This document shows, piece by piece, positions 8,885-17,696 of a stretch of DNA of 64,000 nt (its first letter is position 1; each line of letters starts with the position of its first letter). The stretch is from the NCBI RefSeq assembly GCF_002953735.1, contig NZ_CP025536.1, positions 2,001,523 through 2,065,522 of the forward strand. Reading direction: 5' to 3'. The stretch comes from Streptococcus pluranimalium. Lineage in GTDB: Bacteria > Bacillota > Bacilli > Lactobacillales > Streptococcaceae. The notes beneath the pieces were generated by a model. The model ran no database searches and had not been told where the DNA came from. It saw nothing but the letters and a program-made list of their open reading frames with translations. A program made the translations under genes and the position numbers.

Positions 8885-9511
8885 ATGACATCTCCTATTC
8901 AAGAATTGCTACCCGTCTCAATATTGGACCAAAGTAAAGTATTAACCTTTAATAACAACGAAACAATCATTCAAGAAAATCAAAATCTTGACTATCTCTT
9001 TTATATTCTGAAGGGTCGAGCAAAGATATATCACAACACTGAAAACGGAAAAACAATCCTACTTCATTTTTTAAACCAAAATGATTGGATTGGGGAATTG
9101 ACCTTTTTAGAAATTGAAGAAAAAACAAAATACGTTGCTGCTATTGGTACAGTAGAAGTTCTAGCAATTCCAAAAAAGGTGGTAACCTCCAAGCTTTTAA
9201 ACGATCCTTATTTTTTGAAAGAACTAAGTCAATTTATCGGAAAGAAGCTTTTAGAAAGAACGAATCATTTAATCAAGAATCAAGGGTATCAACTCAAATA
9301 TCGTTTGGCAACACTCATTATTGACTTATCGCATCATCAGATTTATTGTGAAAAACATACAACAATCGTTGATTATTTAGGGGTAAGTTATCGTCATCTT
9401 CTACAAATTTTTAAGGAATTTCAAGAAGAAGGGTATTTAGAAAAGATAGGGCATCAAACATATATCATTGATTATCATAAACTAAAAAAACTTTATATTT
9501 TTAATAACTAA
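8885..9511 (+). CDS. Crp/Fnr-family transcription regulator
   Basis: 208-aa cytosolic regulator. Residues about 1-115 form a cyclic-nucleotide-binding-type beta-roll (QENQNLDYLFYILKGRAKIY, WIGELTFLEIEE), then a dimer helix and a C-terminal winged helix (TIVDYLGVSYRHLLQIFKEFQEEGYL). There is no cysteine cluster for an iron-sulfur centre, so it is not a classic FNR. The architecture resembles YeiL-like members. The gene is unusually AT-rich. It ends in its own terminator, and the divergent YczE-type gene is its likely target. Confidence 0.85.
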   Translation: MTSPIQELLPVSILDQSKVLTFNNNETIIQENQNLDYLFYILKGRAKIYHNTENGKTILLHFLNQNDWIGELTFLEIEEKTKYVAAIGTVEVLAIPKKVVTSKLLNDPYFLKELSQFIGKKLLERTNHLIKNQGYQLKYRLATLIIDLSHHQIYCEKHTTIVDYLGVSYRHLLQIFKEFQEEGYLEKIGHQTYIIDYHKLKKLYIFNN

Positions 9512-9542
9512 AAAAGCTGGAACAAGAGTCCCAGCCTTTTAT
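9511..9542 (+). terminator. Terminator of the Crp/Fnr gene
   Basis: AAAAGCTGG and CCAGCcTTTT form the stem with one bulged C, then ATT. It starts at the stop codon. Confidence 0.8.
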
Positions 9543-9718
9543 TATCTGTAATGTTTTAATGCCGTAGCTCGTTTCACATAAGCCTAGAAAGCTCATAGCA
9601 GGTGAAATCATTCGTACCGAAAATCAATTTCTCTAGTTTATCATTTCATAACTATTCCCATCATTTATGAAATCAGGTAGACAGCTATAACCATTATAAC
9701 TTCCTGTAGCAAATCATT

Positions 9719-11635
9719 TTATATTTTCGGTAATTTAGATTTGTTCAATAGAAGTGAACTGATCAACACTGATAAGGAACTCATCGCCATTGCCAATCCA
9801 GCTAATTCAGGGTTAAGGGTTAAGCCAAAGGCTACAAAGAGTCCAGCGGCGATTGGAATACCAATTAGATTATAGATCGAAGCCCAGAAAAGATTGAGGA
9901 GAATCCGTTTAAAGGTTTTCTTACTCATATCATAAGCTCTCACAACACCTAGCAAGTCATTTTGAATCAAGACAACGCCACCCGATTCGATGGCAATATC
10001 CGTTCCTGCCCCCATAGCGATACCAACATCAGCTAGGCTAAGCGCTGGAGCGTCGTTGATTCCATCACCGACAAAGGCTACTTTACCTTCTTTTTGAAGC
10101 GCTTTAATCTGGTCTGCCTTATCTTGTGGCAAGACATCTGAAATAACTTGGTTGATACCGACTTCCTCAGCAATAGCGTGCGCCACACGCTCATTATCAC
10201 CTGTCAGCATAACTGTCTTAAGACCCCTAGCTTCCAAGGCTCTAATAGCTTTTTGTGAGGTTTCTTTAGGCACATCCTGGATGGCAATAAGTCCAATGAC
10301 TTCTGATTCTTTGGCCAAGATAACCACGGTTTTAGCTTGGTTTTGCAGTTCTTTCATTTGCTCTTCTAGAGAGTCTGGGAAGGTTCTACCTTCTTGCAAA
10401 CGACGATTTCCCAAGAAGACTGATTGACCTTGATAACGTCCGGTGACGCCTTGTCCTTCTACAGCTTGGAAATCCTCTAACTCACCAGTTTTAATCCCTT
10501 TATCGTCAGCATAAGCCATAATGGCTGTTGCGAGAGGGTGTTCTGACGATGCTTCCAGAGCTGTCGCAATGCTCAATACCTCTTCTTGATCACCAACCAC
10601 ATCCGTCACACGAGGCTTACCGAGGGTAATGGTTCCTGTTTTATCCAAAACCACGGTATCGATATTTTGCAATTCTTGTAAGACAGTACCGTTTTTAATT
10701 AAGACACCCATCTTAGCACTTCGTCCAGTACCAACCATGAGAGCCGTTGGCGTCGCCAATCCTAGCGCACATGGGCAGGCAATAATCAAGACAGACACCG
10801 CATATATCATGGCCTTCGTACTACCAGCACCTAAGAAACTATACCAAACCATAAAGGTTAAAATGGCTAAAATAAGGACAACAGGAACAAAAATCCCTGA
10901 AATCTTATCTGTCACATCTTGAATAGGGGCGTGACTAGATTGAGCTTTTTTAACAAAATCCACAATCTGAGCCAGCATAGTATCTTTACCAACCTTAGTG
11001 GCCTTAAAAGTGATGGTTCCGTTAGTGTTGAGGGTTGAGCCAATCACGGTATCTCCGACAGTCTTGCTGACGGGCATACTTTCACCAGTCACCATGGACT
11101 CATCAATGCTGGTTTTACCATCTGTAATAACTCCGTCAACAGCAATCTTCTCACCAGGTTTAACTTTAATCAGGTCATCGATGAGGATGTCTTCCAGAGC
11201 AATCTCTACAAAGTCACCATTTCTGAGGACACTAGCTGACTTGGCCTGTAAATCAAGCAATTTCTCCACTGCCTGAGAAGCATTTTTCCGCATCCGCTCC
11301 TCAAAAACTTGCCCCAAAAGAACGAACATGATGATAAATCCGGCACTCTCAAAATAAACTGGTAAGCCCTTGAAAATAGCGTAGACGCTGTAAAGATAGG
11401 CTACCGAAGTCCCCAGTGCTACCAAGGTATCCATGTTGGCATTGTGATTTTTAAAAGAAGCCCAGGCACTTTTCAGAAATGGCAAACCTGAGAAGACCAT
11501 GATAATCGTTGTAAAGAAGAAAGTTCCCCACTCGATAATCTTATGGTCGATGATATGAGTAAACATGGCAATCATGAGAAAAACCATGGGGATTGAGCAA
11601 ATAAATGCTATCCAAAAGCGACTTCTAATCGTCAT
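9719..11635 (-). CDS. copA: Copper-exporting P1B-type ATPase without N-terminal metal domain
   Basis: Membrane copper pump of about 638 aa. Visible motifs (in 639-codon numbering) are TGES (184-187, actuator), the metal-channel CPC (288-290, IIACPCALGLATPT), the phosphorylated DKTGT (D332), the HP signature (SSEHPLATAI) and GDGINDAPAL. The ATG at 11633-11635 is preferred because AAAGGAG lies 6 bp upstream; an upstream TTG is poorly spaced. The protein starts directly at the first membrane helix, with no HMA or cupredoxin domain. The soluble cupredoxin encoded 13 bp upstream probably supplies that part. Third gene of the cop operon; copper export inferred. Confidence 0.92.
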   Translation of the reverse strand: MTIRSRFWIAFICSIPMVFLMIAMFTHIIDHKIIEWGTFFFTTIIMVFSGLPFLKSAWASFKNHNANMDTLVALGTSVAYLYSVYAIFKGLPVYFESAGFIIMFVLLGQVFEERMRKNASQAVEKLLDLQAKSASVLRNGDFVEIALEDILIDDLIKVKPGEKIAVDGVITDGKTSIDESMVTGESMPVSKTVGDTVIGSTLNTNGTITFKATKVGKDTMLAQIVDFVKKAQSSHAPIQDVTDKISGIFVPVVLILAILTFMVWYSFLGAGSTKAMIYAVSVLIIACPCALGLATPTALMVGTGRSAKMGVLIKNGTVLQELQNIDTVVLDKTGTITLGKPRVTDVVGDQEEVLSIATALEASSEHPLATAIMAYADDKGIKTGELEDFQAVEGQGVTGRYQGQSVFLGNRRLQEGRTFPDSLEEQMKELQNQAKTVVILAKESEVIGLIAIQDVPKETSQKAIRALEARGLKTVMLTGDNERVAHAIAEEVGINQVISDVLPQDKADQIKALQKEGKVAFVGDGINDAPALSLADVGIAMGAGTDIAIESGGVVLIQNDLLGVVRAYDMSKKTFKRILLNLFWASIYNLIGIPIAAGLFVAFGLTLNPELAGLAMAMSSLSVLISSLLLNKSKLPKI

Positions 11636-11648
11636 CAAAAACTCCTTT

Positions 11649-11957
11649 CTATTTTACAATGAGTTTTCCGTGATACATGTCCATACCGCAGGCAAAGCCA
11701 AATTCACCTTTTTCATTTGGCGTCACTTCAATAACGAAATCTTCTTTGACAGGAAGGTCAGCCTTGATATCAAAATCAGGGAAAACCACTTGGTCGAAAC
11801 AAGCAGAGTCTGTTTGACGGTCAAAAATGATATGAGCAAGTACACCTTTTTTTAAAACAATATTTTCTGGTTTATAACCACCATCCACAAGCACGCGCAC
11901 TTCTTGAAAACCACCTTTTTGAGTAGCTTTGACTTCATTTTTCTTTTTAAAAAACAT
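11649..11957 (-). CDS. Soluble cupredoxin-like copper-binding protein
   Basis: 102-aa protein with a cupredoxin domain and no signal or membrane segment, so cytosolic. Likely copper ligands are C53 (SACFDQ), C90, M92 and M94 (ACGMDM). The sequence parallels the cupA product next to it and the N-terminal metal domain fused to CopA in pneumococcus. Here it has its own ribosome site and stop codon and is in a different frame from copA, so it is a separate gene and not a sequencing error. The role is likely copper delivery to CopA. Confidence 0.82.
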   Translation of the reverse strand: MFFKKKNEVKATQKGGFQEVRVLVDGGYKPENIVLKKGVLAHIIFDRQTDSACFDQVVFPDFDIKADLPVKEDFVIEVTPNEKGEFGFACGMDMYHGKLIVK

Positions 11958-11972
11958 CCTAAACCCTCGATT

Positions 11973-12344
11973 CTATTTGACAATTAATTTGCCGTGAATC
12001 ATGTTCATGCCACAAGCAAATCCGAATTCTCCTACCTCAGCTGGGGTAATCGTAATCGGAAAATCCTTCTTCATCGGTAGGTCCTCATGGATGCCAAAAT
12101 CTGAAAAGACCACTTGGTCCAAACAGGATGATGGGTCCTTACGATGAAAGACCAAAGTCGCTGGAATCCCCTTTTTCAAAACAATTGTCTGTGGGATATA
12201 ACCACCATCAACTGACACTTGAATTTCTTGATGATTACCACGAACCACTGCCTCTTGTTGGGAGACTTCATGTTTTCCAAAGAACCACCAGATAATAAAG
12301 GTTATCATGGCTAAACCAAGTATTGTGATGAGAAAATGTATCAT
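11973..12344 (-). CDS. cupA: Membrane-anchored cupredoxin copper chaperone, CupA-like
   Basis: 123 aa from ATG 12342-12344 (GAAAGG upstream); a longer frame exists but would start inside the promoter. One N-terminal membrane helix (residues 3-22) is followed by a cupredoxin domain. Ligands fall at C74, C111, M113 and M115 (FACGMNM), the same positions I recall for the binuclear Cu(I) site of S. pneumoniae CupA, which is also 123 aa. CupA chelates cytosolic copper and passes it to CopA. First gene of the operon, directly behind a cop box. No copY gene is seen in the window. Confidence 0.87.
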   Translation of the reverse strand: MIHFLITILGLAMITFIIWWFFGKHEVSQQEAVVRGNHQEIQVSVDGGYIPQTIVLKKGIPATLVFHRKDPSSCLDQVVFSDFGIHEDLPMKKDFPITITPAEVGEFGFACGMNMIHGKLIVK

Positions 12345-12367
12345 GGCAATGCCCTTTCTTTTTAGTT

Positions 12368-12411
12368 TACATTTGTAGATGTATTTTAACAAAGTTTCGC
12401 AGAAAGGTCAA
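12368..12411 (-). promoter_or_regulatory. cop operon promoter and CopY-type operator
   Basis: Minus strand: TTGACC (12406-12411), 17-bp spacer, TAAAAT (12383-12388). A perfect cop box TACAnnTGTA (TACATTTGTA, 12368-12377) lies just downstream of the -10, as expected for repression by CopY. Confidence 0.8.
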
Positions 12412-12487
12412 TTTCTTTTATGTTACTAATTAGTATTATTTGCTTTCCCATTAAGACTAGGTTAAAATAGAAGTAAGGAGGAAAGTA

Positions 12488-13108
12488 ATGCTATCATCAA
12501 TCGAAAAAACGCTAAAATCATATCACCCAAAACCACTCGGGCAAGATAGAGCCTATGCTGTACTCCTCCCTTTAATGCGCATTGATGATGAGTGGCATGT
12601 GCTTTACGAAGTCCGCAGTGAAAAGATTTCGCAACCTGGGGAAGTAGCCTTTCCTGGCGGACGTATCGAAGAGGGTGAATGCCCAGAAGCGGCTGCTATT
12701 CGAGAAACACAGGAAGAATTAAATCTTCCCAAGAAAGCTATCACAATCCTCGGAGAGATTGATTATCTTGTTCAACATCACCGAACCATCCATTGCTTTG
12801 TCGGAGAAATTAACATCAACTGTCTCTCAGCCATTTGCCCTAATAAGGATGAAGTCGCAAAAGTTTTCACTATTCCTCTCAGCTCACTCATGGAGACACC
12901 TCCGACTTACTACAAATTACGAGCCAAAATGAAGCCTGGGGAAGATTTTCCTGTTGATCGTCTACATAAAAATGGTAAAGATTATCGTTTCACATCACGC
13001 TCTGATAAAATCCCCTTTTACGAGCAAGGTCCCGAAACACTTTGGGGATTAACAGCCATGTTCACCCATCGCTTTACAGAAATCATAAAAGAATGCGACA
13101 TTGATTAA
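12488..13108 (+). CDS. Nudix hydrolase, CoA-diphosphatase type
   Basis: 206-aa cytosolic Nudix hydrolase. The Nudix box GRIEEGECPEAAAIRETQEE begins near residue 58 and follows GX5EX7REUXEE. Just upstream is VRSEKISQPGEVAFPGG, matching the extra motif of NudL/YeaB CoA pyrophosphatases, which cleave CoA to phosphopantetheine and 3',5'-ADP. Substrate is inferred from that motif. AAGGAGGAAAG lies before the ATG. It is divergent from the copper operon and has its own terminator. Confidence 0.85.
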   Translation: MLSSIEKTLKSYHPKPLGQDRAYAVLLPLMRIDDEWHVLYEVRSEKISQPGEVAFPGGRIEEGECPEAAAIRETQEELNLPKKAITILGEIDYLVQHHRTIHCFVGEININCLSAICPNKDEVAKVFTIPLSSLMETPPTYYKLRAKMKPGEDFPVDRLHKNGKDYRFTSRSDKIPFYEQGPETLWGLTAMFTHRFTEIIKECDID

Positions 13109-13132
13109 AAAATGAAAAACGCATATCAAGAC

Positions 13133-13180
13133 AAAAGGTTTAACATCTGGTTGCATAACCCTTGATGTTAAACCTTTTTT
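13133..13180. terminator. Terminator after the Nudix gene
   Basis: 15-bp stem AAAAGGTTTAACATC / GATGTTAAACCTTTT followed by TT. A second, T-poor inverted repeat (AATATCATCA 13198-13207 / TGATGATATT 13223-13232) lies beside it toward the convergent ABC genes. Confidence 0.88.
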
Positions 13181-13266
13181 CATGTCTTTAAATCCTTAAT
13201 ATCATCAACATACTCTTTATACTGATGATATTAAAAAGTGAACCGGTTTCCCAGCTCACTCTCGTT

Positions 13267-14484
13267 TTATTTATGATTCAAGCCACGCTTAAGACTCTTG
13301 AAAAGACCGACATCATCTGTCTGCAAAATCAAACCTGAATAGGATTTACCGATATATAAGATACAGATAATTGTTGTTACTGCTAAAATACTCAAAGAAA
13401 TCAGAGTTTCTGTCGCAGTAGCATAACCATTGATCAATCGAATCGGCATAAAGAAGGAAGAAATAAAGGGCACGTAGGAACCAATTTCTAAAATTAGATT
13501 ATCCTGACCTTGCTGACCAAGGGTAATAGCACCAACAAAACCAACAATGACAAGATACATAACCGGTTGAACTGCTTTGTTGACATCTTCCACACGTACC
13601 ACTAAGGAACCACAAAGCGCTGCCAGGACAACGTAAAGCAAAATCCCAAAGATGGCAAAAAAGAGCATGGTCCAATCTAAATTATCAATGACGGTGTCAA
13701 CCATAGGCTTAATACTGTCTACCATATCTTTACTAAAAGCAAATTGAGGCATAAGCTTATAAGCCAAGAATCCCCCCAGAGCATAAATACCTAAATGTGT
13801 GGTAATAACCCCAAAAATCCCTAGAATACGACCATAGAAATAGAGATTTGCTGGAACACTTGAAAAAATGACTTCCATAATTTTTGTTCCCTTTTCACTA
13901 GCAATCTCCTGAGCTGTTGAACCTGCATAAGTCAAGATAATGAAATACATAATAAAGGTCAGACCAAAGAAGGTAATGTATTTACCTGCTTTTTGCAAGT
14001 CTCCCTTTTCTTTAATATCCTCTTTAAAACTAGGCTCCTGTGCTAAGGTTTCCACTTGTTGTGGGCTTAACTGAGCTTCTACCATGTTAAGTTGACTTTG
14101 TAAGCTCCCTAATACTTGGAGAAACTCCCTTTTAGTCTGTTCAGCCAAACTAGCATCGCTATAGTAGGTCGCTTCTAGCTGTTGATCTGCGGATTCAACA
14201 AGGAGATAGCCCGATATATCCTCAGCTTTGAGCGCTTTTTTAGCAGTTTTTTCTGTCTTATACTTGAAAGTCGTTCCATCAATCTCTGTGAAAGCTTTCT
14301 TCATCGAATTATCTTCCAAAACGACAGCTACTTTAGCCGAACTAGCCGCTGCAGACCCCGTCAAATACCCAATACCCATTGAAAAAGCAAGAAAGATAAA
14401 AGGGGACAGGATCATGAGGAGGAAGGCCCAAGACTTGACCTGTCTAAGATAGGTTTCTTTGGCAACTAATAACAGTTGTTTCAT
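13267..14484 (-). CDS. ABC-2 type transporter permease (NatB/YhaP-like)
   Basis: 405-aa membrane subunit. One N-terminal helix (residues 18-45) is followed by a large extracytosolic domain to about 165, then five or six helices from about 170 to 385. This layout is typical of the NatB/YhaP exporters. It overlaps the ATPase gene upstream by 4 bp (ATGA), so the two are translationally coupled. The substrate is unknown; sodium or peptide export is known for relatives. Confidence 0.85.
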   Translation of the reverse strand: MKQLLLVAKETYLRQVKSWAFLLMILSPFIFLAFSMGIGYLTGSAAASSAKVAVVLEDNSMKKAFTEIDGTTFKYKTEKTAKKALKAEDISGYLLVESADQQLEATYYSDASLAEQTKREFLQVLGSLQSQLNMVEAQLSPQQVETLAQEPSFKEDIKEKGDLQKAGKYITFFGLTFIMYFIILTYAGSTAQEIASEKGTKIMEVIFSSVPANLYFYGRILGIFGVITTHLGIYALGGFLAYKLMPQFAFSKDMVDSIKPMVDTVIDNLDWTMLFFAIFGILLYVVLAALCGSLVVRVEDVNKAVQPVMYLVIVGFVGAITLGQQGQDNLILEIGSYVPFISSFFMPIRLINGYATATETLISLSILAVTTIICILYIGKSYSGLILQTDDVGLFKSLKRGLNHK

Positions 14485-15374
14485 AATTCTACCCCCGATT
14501 TCATTTTAAAGATCTCATCAATAGTTGGCGCTTGTTGGTCAAATGTCGATACATAGTGTCCTCCACTAATAGCCTTGAACAACATAGGACCAGCAGCCGC
14601 ATCATCTAAGACCAAACGCCAGTTGCCTTGTTTCGTCTGACTAATAGAAATAACATGCTCAAGATTCTCCAGACGTTCTCTTGGCACATCATTTGAAACA
14701 AAGAGACGGGTACGACCAAATGACTCACGTATCTCTTGAATACTACCGTTAAGCACTATATTGCCATCGCTAATCATCACCAAGGAATCACACAACTCCT
14801 CAACGTTAGTCATGACATGGTCTGAAAAGATGATCGTTGCTCCGCGGTCTTTCTCAGCTAAAATAATCTCTTTTAAAAGAGCTGTATTAACAGGGTCAAG
14901 ACCTGAGAAAGGCTCATCTAAAATAATCAAATCAGGCTCATGAATCAAAGTGATAATCAGCTGAATTTTTTGTTGGTTACCTTTAGAGAGACTCTTGATT
15001 TTATCTGTTACTTTTCCCTTAACTTCTAACTTCTCCATCCAAAGAGGAAGTTTTTGACTGACTTCTCTACGAGACATGCCTTTAAGACTAGCCAAATAGC
15101 GAACCTGATCAAACACAGTCAGCTTGGGCATGAGACTTCGTTCCTCAGGAAGATAGCCAATACGTGCATTCGTCTTTGTAGTTAAAGGCTTTCCATCTAA
15201 CTCTATCTCACCATCATAGGTCACAAAATTTAAAATGGAGTGAAAAAGTGTTGTCTTACCCGCACCATTTTTTCCGACGAGACCACAAATACTGCCAGAC
15301 GGTACTTCAAATGACATGCTCTTTATCACCTCATGCTTATCATAGCTCTTGGAGAGTTTTGAAATCCTAATCAT
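14481..15374 (-). CDS. ABC transporter ATP-binding protein (NatA/YhaQ-like)
   Basis: 297-aa ATPase partner of the adjacent permease. Walker A is GKNGAGKTTL, the signature is LSKGNQQK, Walker B is LIILDEPFSGLD, and the switch histidine is in IIFSDHVMTNVEEL. The C-terminal 80 residues are the extension usual in exporters of this class. The start is ATG 15372-15374. The pair is divergent from the PadR module, so PadR could control it, but no shared operator is proven. Confidence 0.88.
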   Translation of the reverse strand: MIRISKLSKSYDKHEVIKSMSFEVPSGSICGLVGKNGAGKTTLFHSILNFVTYDGEIELDGKPLTTKTNARIGYLPEERSLMPKLTVFDQVRYLASLKGMSRREVSQKLPLWMEKLEVKGKVTDKIKSLSKGNQQKIQLIITLIHEPDLIILDEPFSGLDPVNTALLKEIILAEKDRGATIIFSDHVMTNVEELCDSLVMISDGNIVLNGSIQEIRESFGRTRLFVSNDVPRERLENLEHVISISQTKQGNWRLVLDDAAAGPMLFKAISGGHYVSTFDQQAPTIDEIFKMKSGVEL

Positions 15375-15513
15375 ACCTACCTCTTTCTAATCTTAACTAA
15401 TCTATTTTATCCATTGAAACCAACAAAACGCTTTCAATAACTCTAGTTTAACATAATTGACAAGTGAAAGAAACAAGCTTTGTGAAAATGCTTTATAACA
15501 ATATATTATTTTT

Positions 15514-15583
15514 TTATATATAAAATATTGACATATAAAAAAGACAGGTTTATAATCAATGTATAAAATAATTATATATAAAA
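15514..15583 (+). promoter_or_regulatory. Consensus promoter of the padR operon with flanking repeats
   Basis: TTGACA (15528-15533), 17-bp spacer, TATAAT (15551-15556): a perfect sigma-A promoter. TTATATATAAAA occurs on each side, at 15514-15525 and 15572-15583, 58 bp apart. These are candidate PadR operators. Confidence 0.75.
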
Positions 15584-15609
15584 ATTTTACAAACAAAGGA
15601 GCTGATGAC

Positions 15610-15936
15610 ATGTACTTTCCAGTATCATCAACCCTGATTGAATTTTTGATTTTAGCCATTCTTGAAAAGGAAGATTCCTACGGCTACGAAATTAGCCAGA
15701 CGATTAAATTAGCAGCAACGATCAAGGAGTCAACTCTTTATCCTATTTTAAAGAAATTAGGACAAGCAGGCTACGTCTCTCATTATAGTCAGGAACACCA
15801 AGGTCGCAAACGCAAGTATTACGCCTTAACAGAAGATGGAAGAAATCACCTAAACGATTTAAAAACGCAATGGCAAAGTTATAAGGATACCCTAGATGGG
15901 ATTGTGGAAGGGAGTTTAAGACATGACAAGGACTGA
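15610..15936 (+). CDS. PadR-family transcription regulator
   Basis: 108-aa DNA-binding repressor. The start at ATG 15610 is chosen because AAGGAG (15596-15601) sits just upstream; the longer frame begins in the promoter region. The PadR winged helix is clear (FLILAILEKEDSYGYEIS, then STLYPILKKLGQAGYV and GRKRKYYALTEDG), with a short C-terminal dimer helix. It overlaps the next gene by 14 bp. PadR genes of this type usually autoregulate and answer to envelope stress; the ligand is unknown. Confidence 0.9.
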   Translation: MYFPVSSTLIEFLILAILEKEDSYGYEISQTIKLAATIKESTLYPILKKLGQAGYVSHYSQEHQGRKRKYYALTEDGRNHLNDLKTQWQSYKDTLDGIVEGSLRHDKD

Positions 15937-16507
15937 ATACTTAAAGCAGCTGGATAAATATCTGCACCGTTTACCAGAGGAAGATTACCAAGAAGCTATG
16001 GACTACTTCACCGAATACTTTGATGAAGCTGGTCCTGAAAACGAAGGCCATGTTATGGAAGAATTGGGAACACCTAAGGAAGCTGCCCAAGATATTCTAA
16101 ATGCTCTTTGGGATAAAAAAGAAAATCAGGAAGACGATAGCCAAAAATCACGCGCTAAAACGCTCTGGATTGCTCTCCTAGCACTTTTTGCTGCACCTTT
16201 GGCACTTCCTATTATCTTGCTGGTTGTCGGGCTTATCATTGCTGCTGTTGCCATTATATTTGCTTTTGTCGTCACAGCTCTCGCCCTCTTAGTAGCAGGT
16301 ATCGCTGTTCTAGCCGTTCTCATTTGGGAAAGTTTCACGCTCGTTCCACACTCGTTAGCCGCTGCAGCGCTAGGAGTAGGAACAGGATTACTAATCTTAG
16401 GGATTGGCATATTACTTTGGCTTTTCTTTATGGCATTAGCAAAAGCTATGACCCGTATCCTACTAGCTATTATCAGTCGTCTCACTAAGAAAGGACAGGC
16501 ATCATGA
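15923..16507 (+). CDS. HAAS-domain (DUF1700) membrane protein
   Basis: 194-aa protein. Residues 1-65 form the HAAS signalling domain (MTRTEYLKQLDKYLHRLPEE, then DYFTEYFDEAGPENEG and LGTPKEAAQDIL). Three or four membrane helices follow from about 75 to 180, rich in Ala, Leu and Ile. Partner proteins with this domain commonly sit between a padR and a DUF4097 gene. It overlaps both neighbours, so the three are a coupled operon. A signal-transfer role is inferred from that context. Confidence 0.85.
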   Translation: MTRTEYLKQLDKYLHRLPEEDYQEAMDYFTEYFDEAGPENEGHVMEELGTPKEAAQDILNALWDKKENQEDDSQKSRAKTLWIALLALFAAPLALPIILLVVGLIIAAVAIIFAFVVTALALLVAGIAVLAVLIWESFTLVPHSLAAAALGVGTGLLILGIGILLWLFFMALAKAMTRILLAIISRLTKKGQAS

Positions 16508-17547
16508 AAAAATCAACTAAATTTCTTTTCATTCTTTCCCTCTTTTGTATTGGCTTTGGAATAGTTGCGATTCTCTGGGGAGATAAAAACGGTGGGTTAA
16601 AAGATATCAAAGAAGCGACAGCTGCCCAAAAAATTCAAAAAGAGTTAAGCTCATTTAAACAGTTGGATCTCAATTTAAACACCCGTGATCTCGTTATTGA
16701 ACCGTCTAAAGATGACAAATGGCACTTAAGCTACTACTCTGATGACAAGGTCTTAGGAGAATTATCCACCCAACAAGATGGTGATAAACTCTCTCTAAAG
16801 GATCTTGAAAAAGATAATATAGTGACCGGACCACTATCAGCCTTAGGTTATTACCTCAATAATCAAGACAAAGACAGCCACGACGTGGTACTGTCAGTTC
16901 CTAAGGATGCTAAATTCGATAGTATCAAAGGCTACGTTTCAGGCTCAGCCCATCTCTATAATTTCTCAGTTAAAGAGGTCAATCTTACTTCTGAATCTAT
17001 CTTCACTGACGACACAAGCATTTCAAAAGCCGACTTCTCTGCTTCATCTCTTTATTTGGATAACAGTAATATCAGTCAGTTAAAACTAAAAGCTTCGGAC
17101 TATCTTTCATTGACCAATTCAACCATTAAAGATAGTGAACTTGAGGGAGACGCTACCATCCTAGACATCGATAAAAGTCGGCTTCAAAACACGTCAGTTG
17201 CTATTGAAAATGGCTCTTTCACTTTGACAGATACGGAACTTGATAACGTCTCTCTAACCGGCGACAGCAATGCCATTACTGCTAAGCAACTAATTCTCAA
17301 AAATCTAGTTGAAATCACTAGTCATTATAGCGATATCACTCTTCAATTAGATGATAAAACACGTACAAGTACTAACTTTAACATCAAGGTAACAAATGAC
17401 GATCTCGAGGTATCTGATATGATTGCTGGACCAGATAAGGTAACTTCGGATGACAATCAAGAAAATCTCACTTTCAATAAACAGGTCAAAGATAATAAGG
17501 CGACCTTAACCATTGATAACCAAGAAGGACCTGTTTCGATTGACTAG
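16504..17547 (+). CDS. DUF4097-type beta-repeat cell-surface protein
   Basis: 347-aa protein with one N-terminal membrane helix or signal anchor (LFILSLFCIGFGIVAILWG, residues 8-26). The rest is regular beta-strand repeats with alternating Asp/Ser/Asn, characteristic of DUF4097 adhesin-like proteins and related to LiaX-type envelope-stress sensors. It overlaps the HAAS gene (ATGA). Third and last gene of the padR operon, closed by a terminator. Confidence 0.8.
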   Translation: MKKSTKFLFILSLFCIGFGIVAILWGDKNGGLKDIKEATAAQKIQKELSSFKQLDLNLNTRDLVIEPSKDDKWHLSYYSDDKVLGELSTQQDGDKLSLKDLEKDNIVTGPLSALGYYLNNQDKDSHDVVLSVPKDAKFDSIKGYVSGSAHLYNFSVKEVNLTSESIFTDDTSISKADFSASSLYLDNSNISQLKLKASDYLSLTNSTIKDSELEGDATILDIDKSRLQNTSVAIENGSFTLTDTELDNVSLTGDSNAITAKQLILKNLVEITSHYSDITLQLDDKTRTSTNFNIKVTNDDLEVSDMIAGPDKVTSDDNQENLTFNKQVKDNKATLTIDNQEGPVSID

Positions 17548-17584
17548 TGTCATATCAAATAATCTGACCCAAAAATCATAAAAC

Positions 17585-17639
17585 ATAAAATGGCTTAGCA
17601 TTAACGTTTTCGTGACAACGTCAGTCTAAGCCATTTTAT
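17585..17639. terminator. Terminator with conserved inner loop, copy 1
   Basis: ATAAAATGGCTTAG pairs with CTAAGCCATTTTAT. The loop holds AACGTTT (17603-17609) and AACGTCA (17617-17623), whose cores can form an inner 5-bp stem. The same outer stem and loop words recur at 53427-53474. It lies between convergent genes and can serve both. Confidence 0.85.
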
Positions 17640-17696
17640 ATTGTTTCATTTTCAACTATAAAGCCAACATTTGAATGTTGTCTAAACTATTATTAG

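Noticed and set aside
11649-11957. Frameshifted N-terminus of copA
   Set aside because: It has its own ribosome site, a complete domain and a stop codon, and copA has a separate well-spaced ribosome site.
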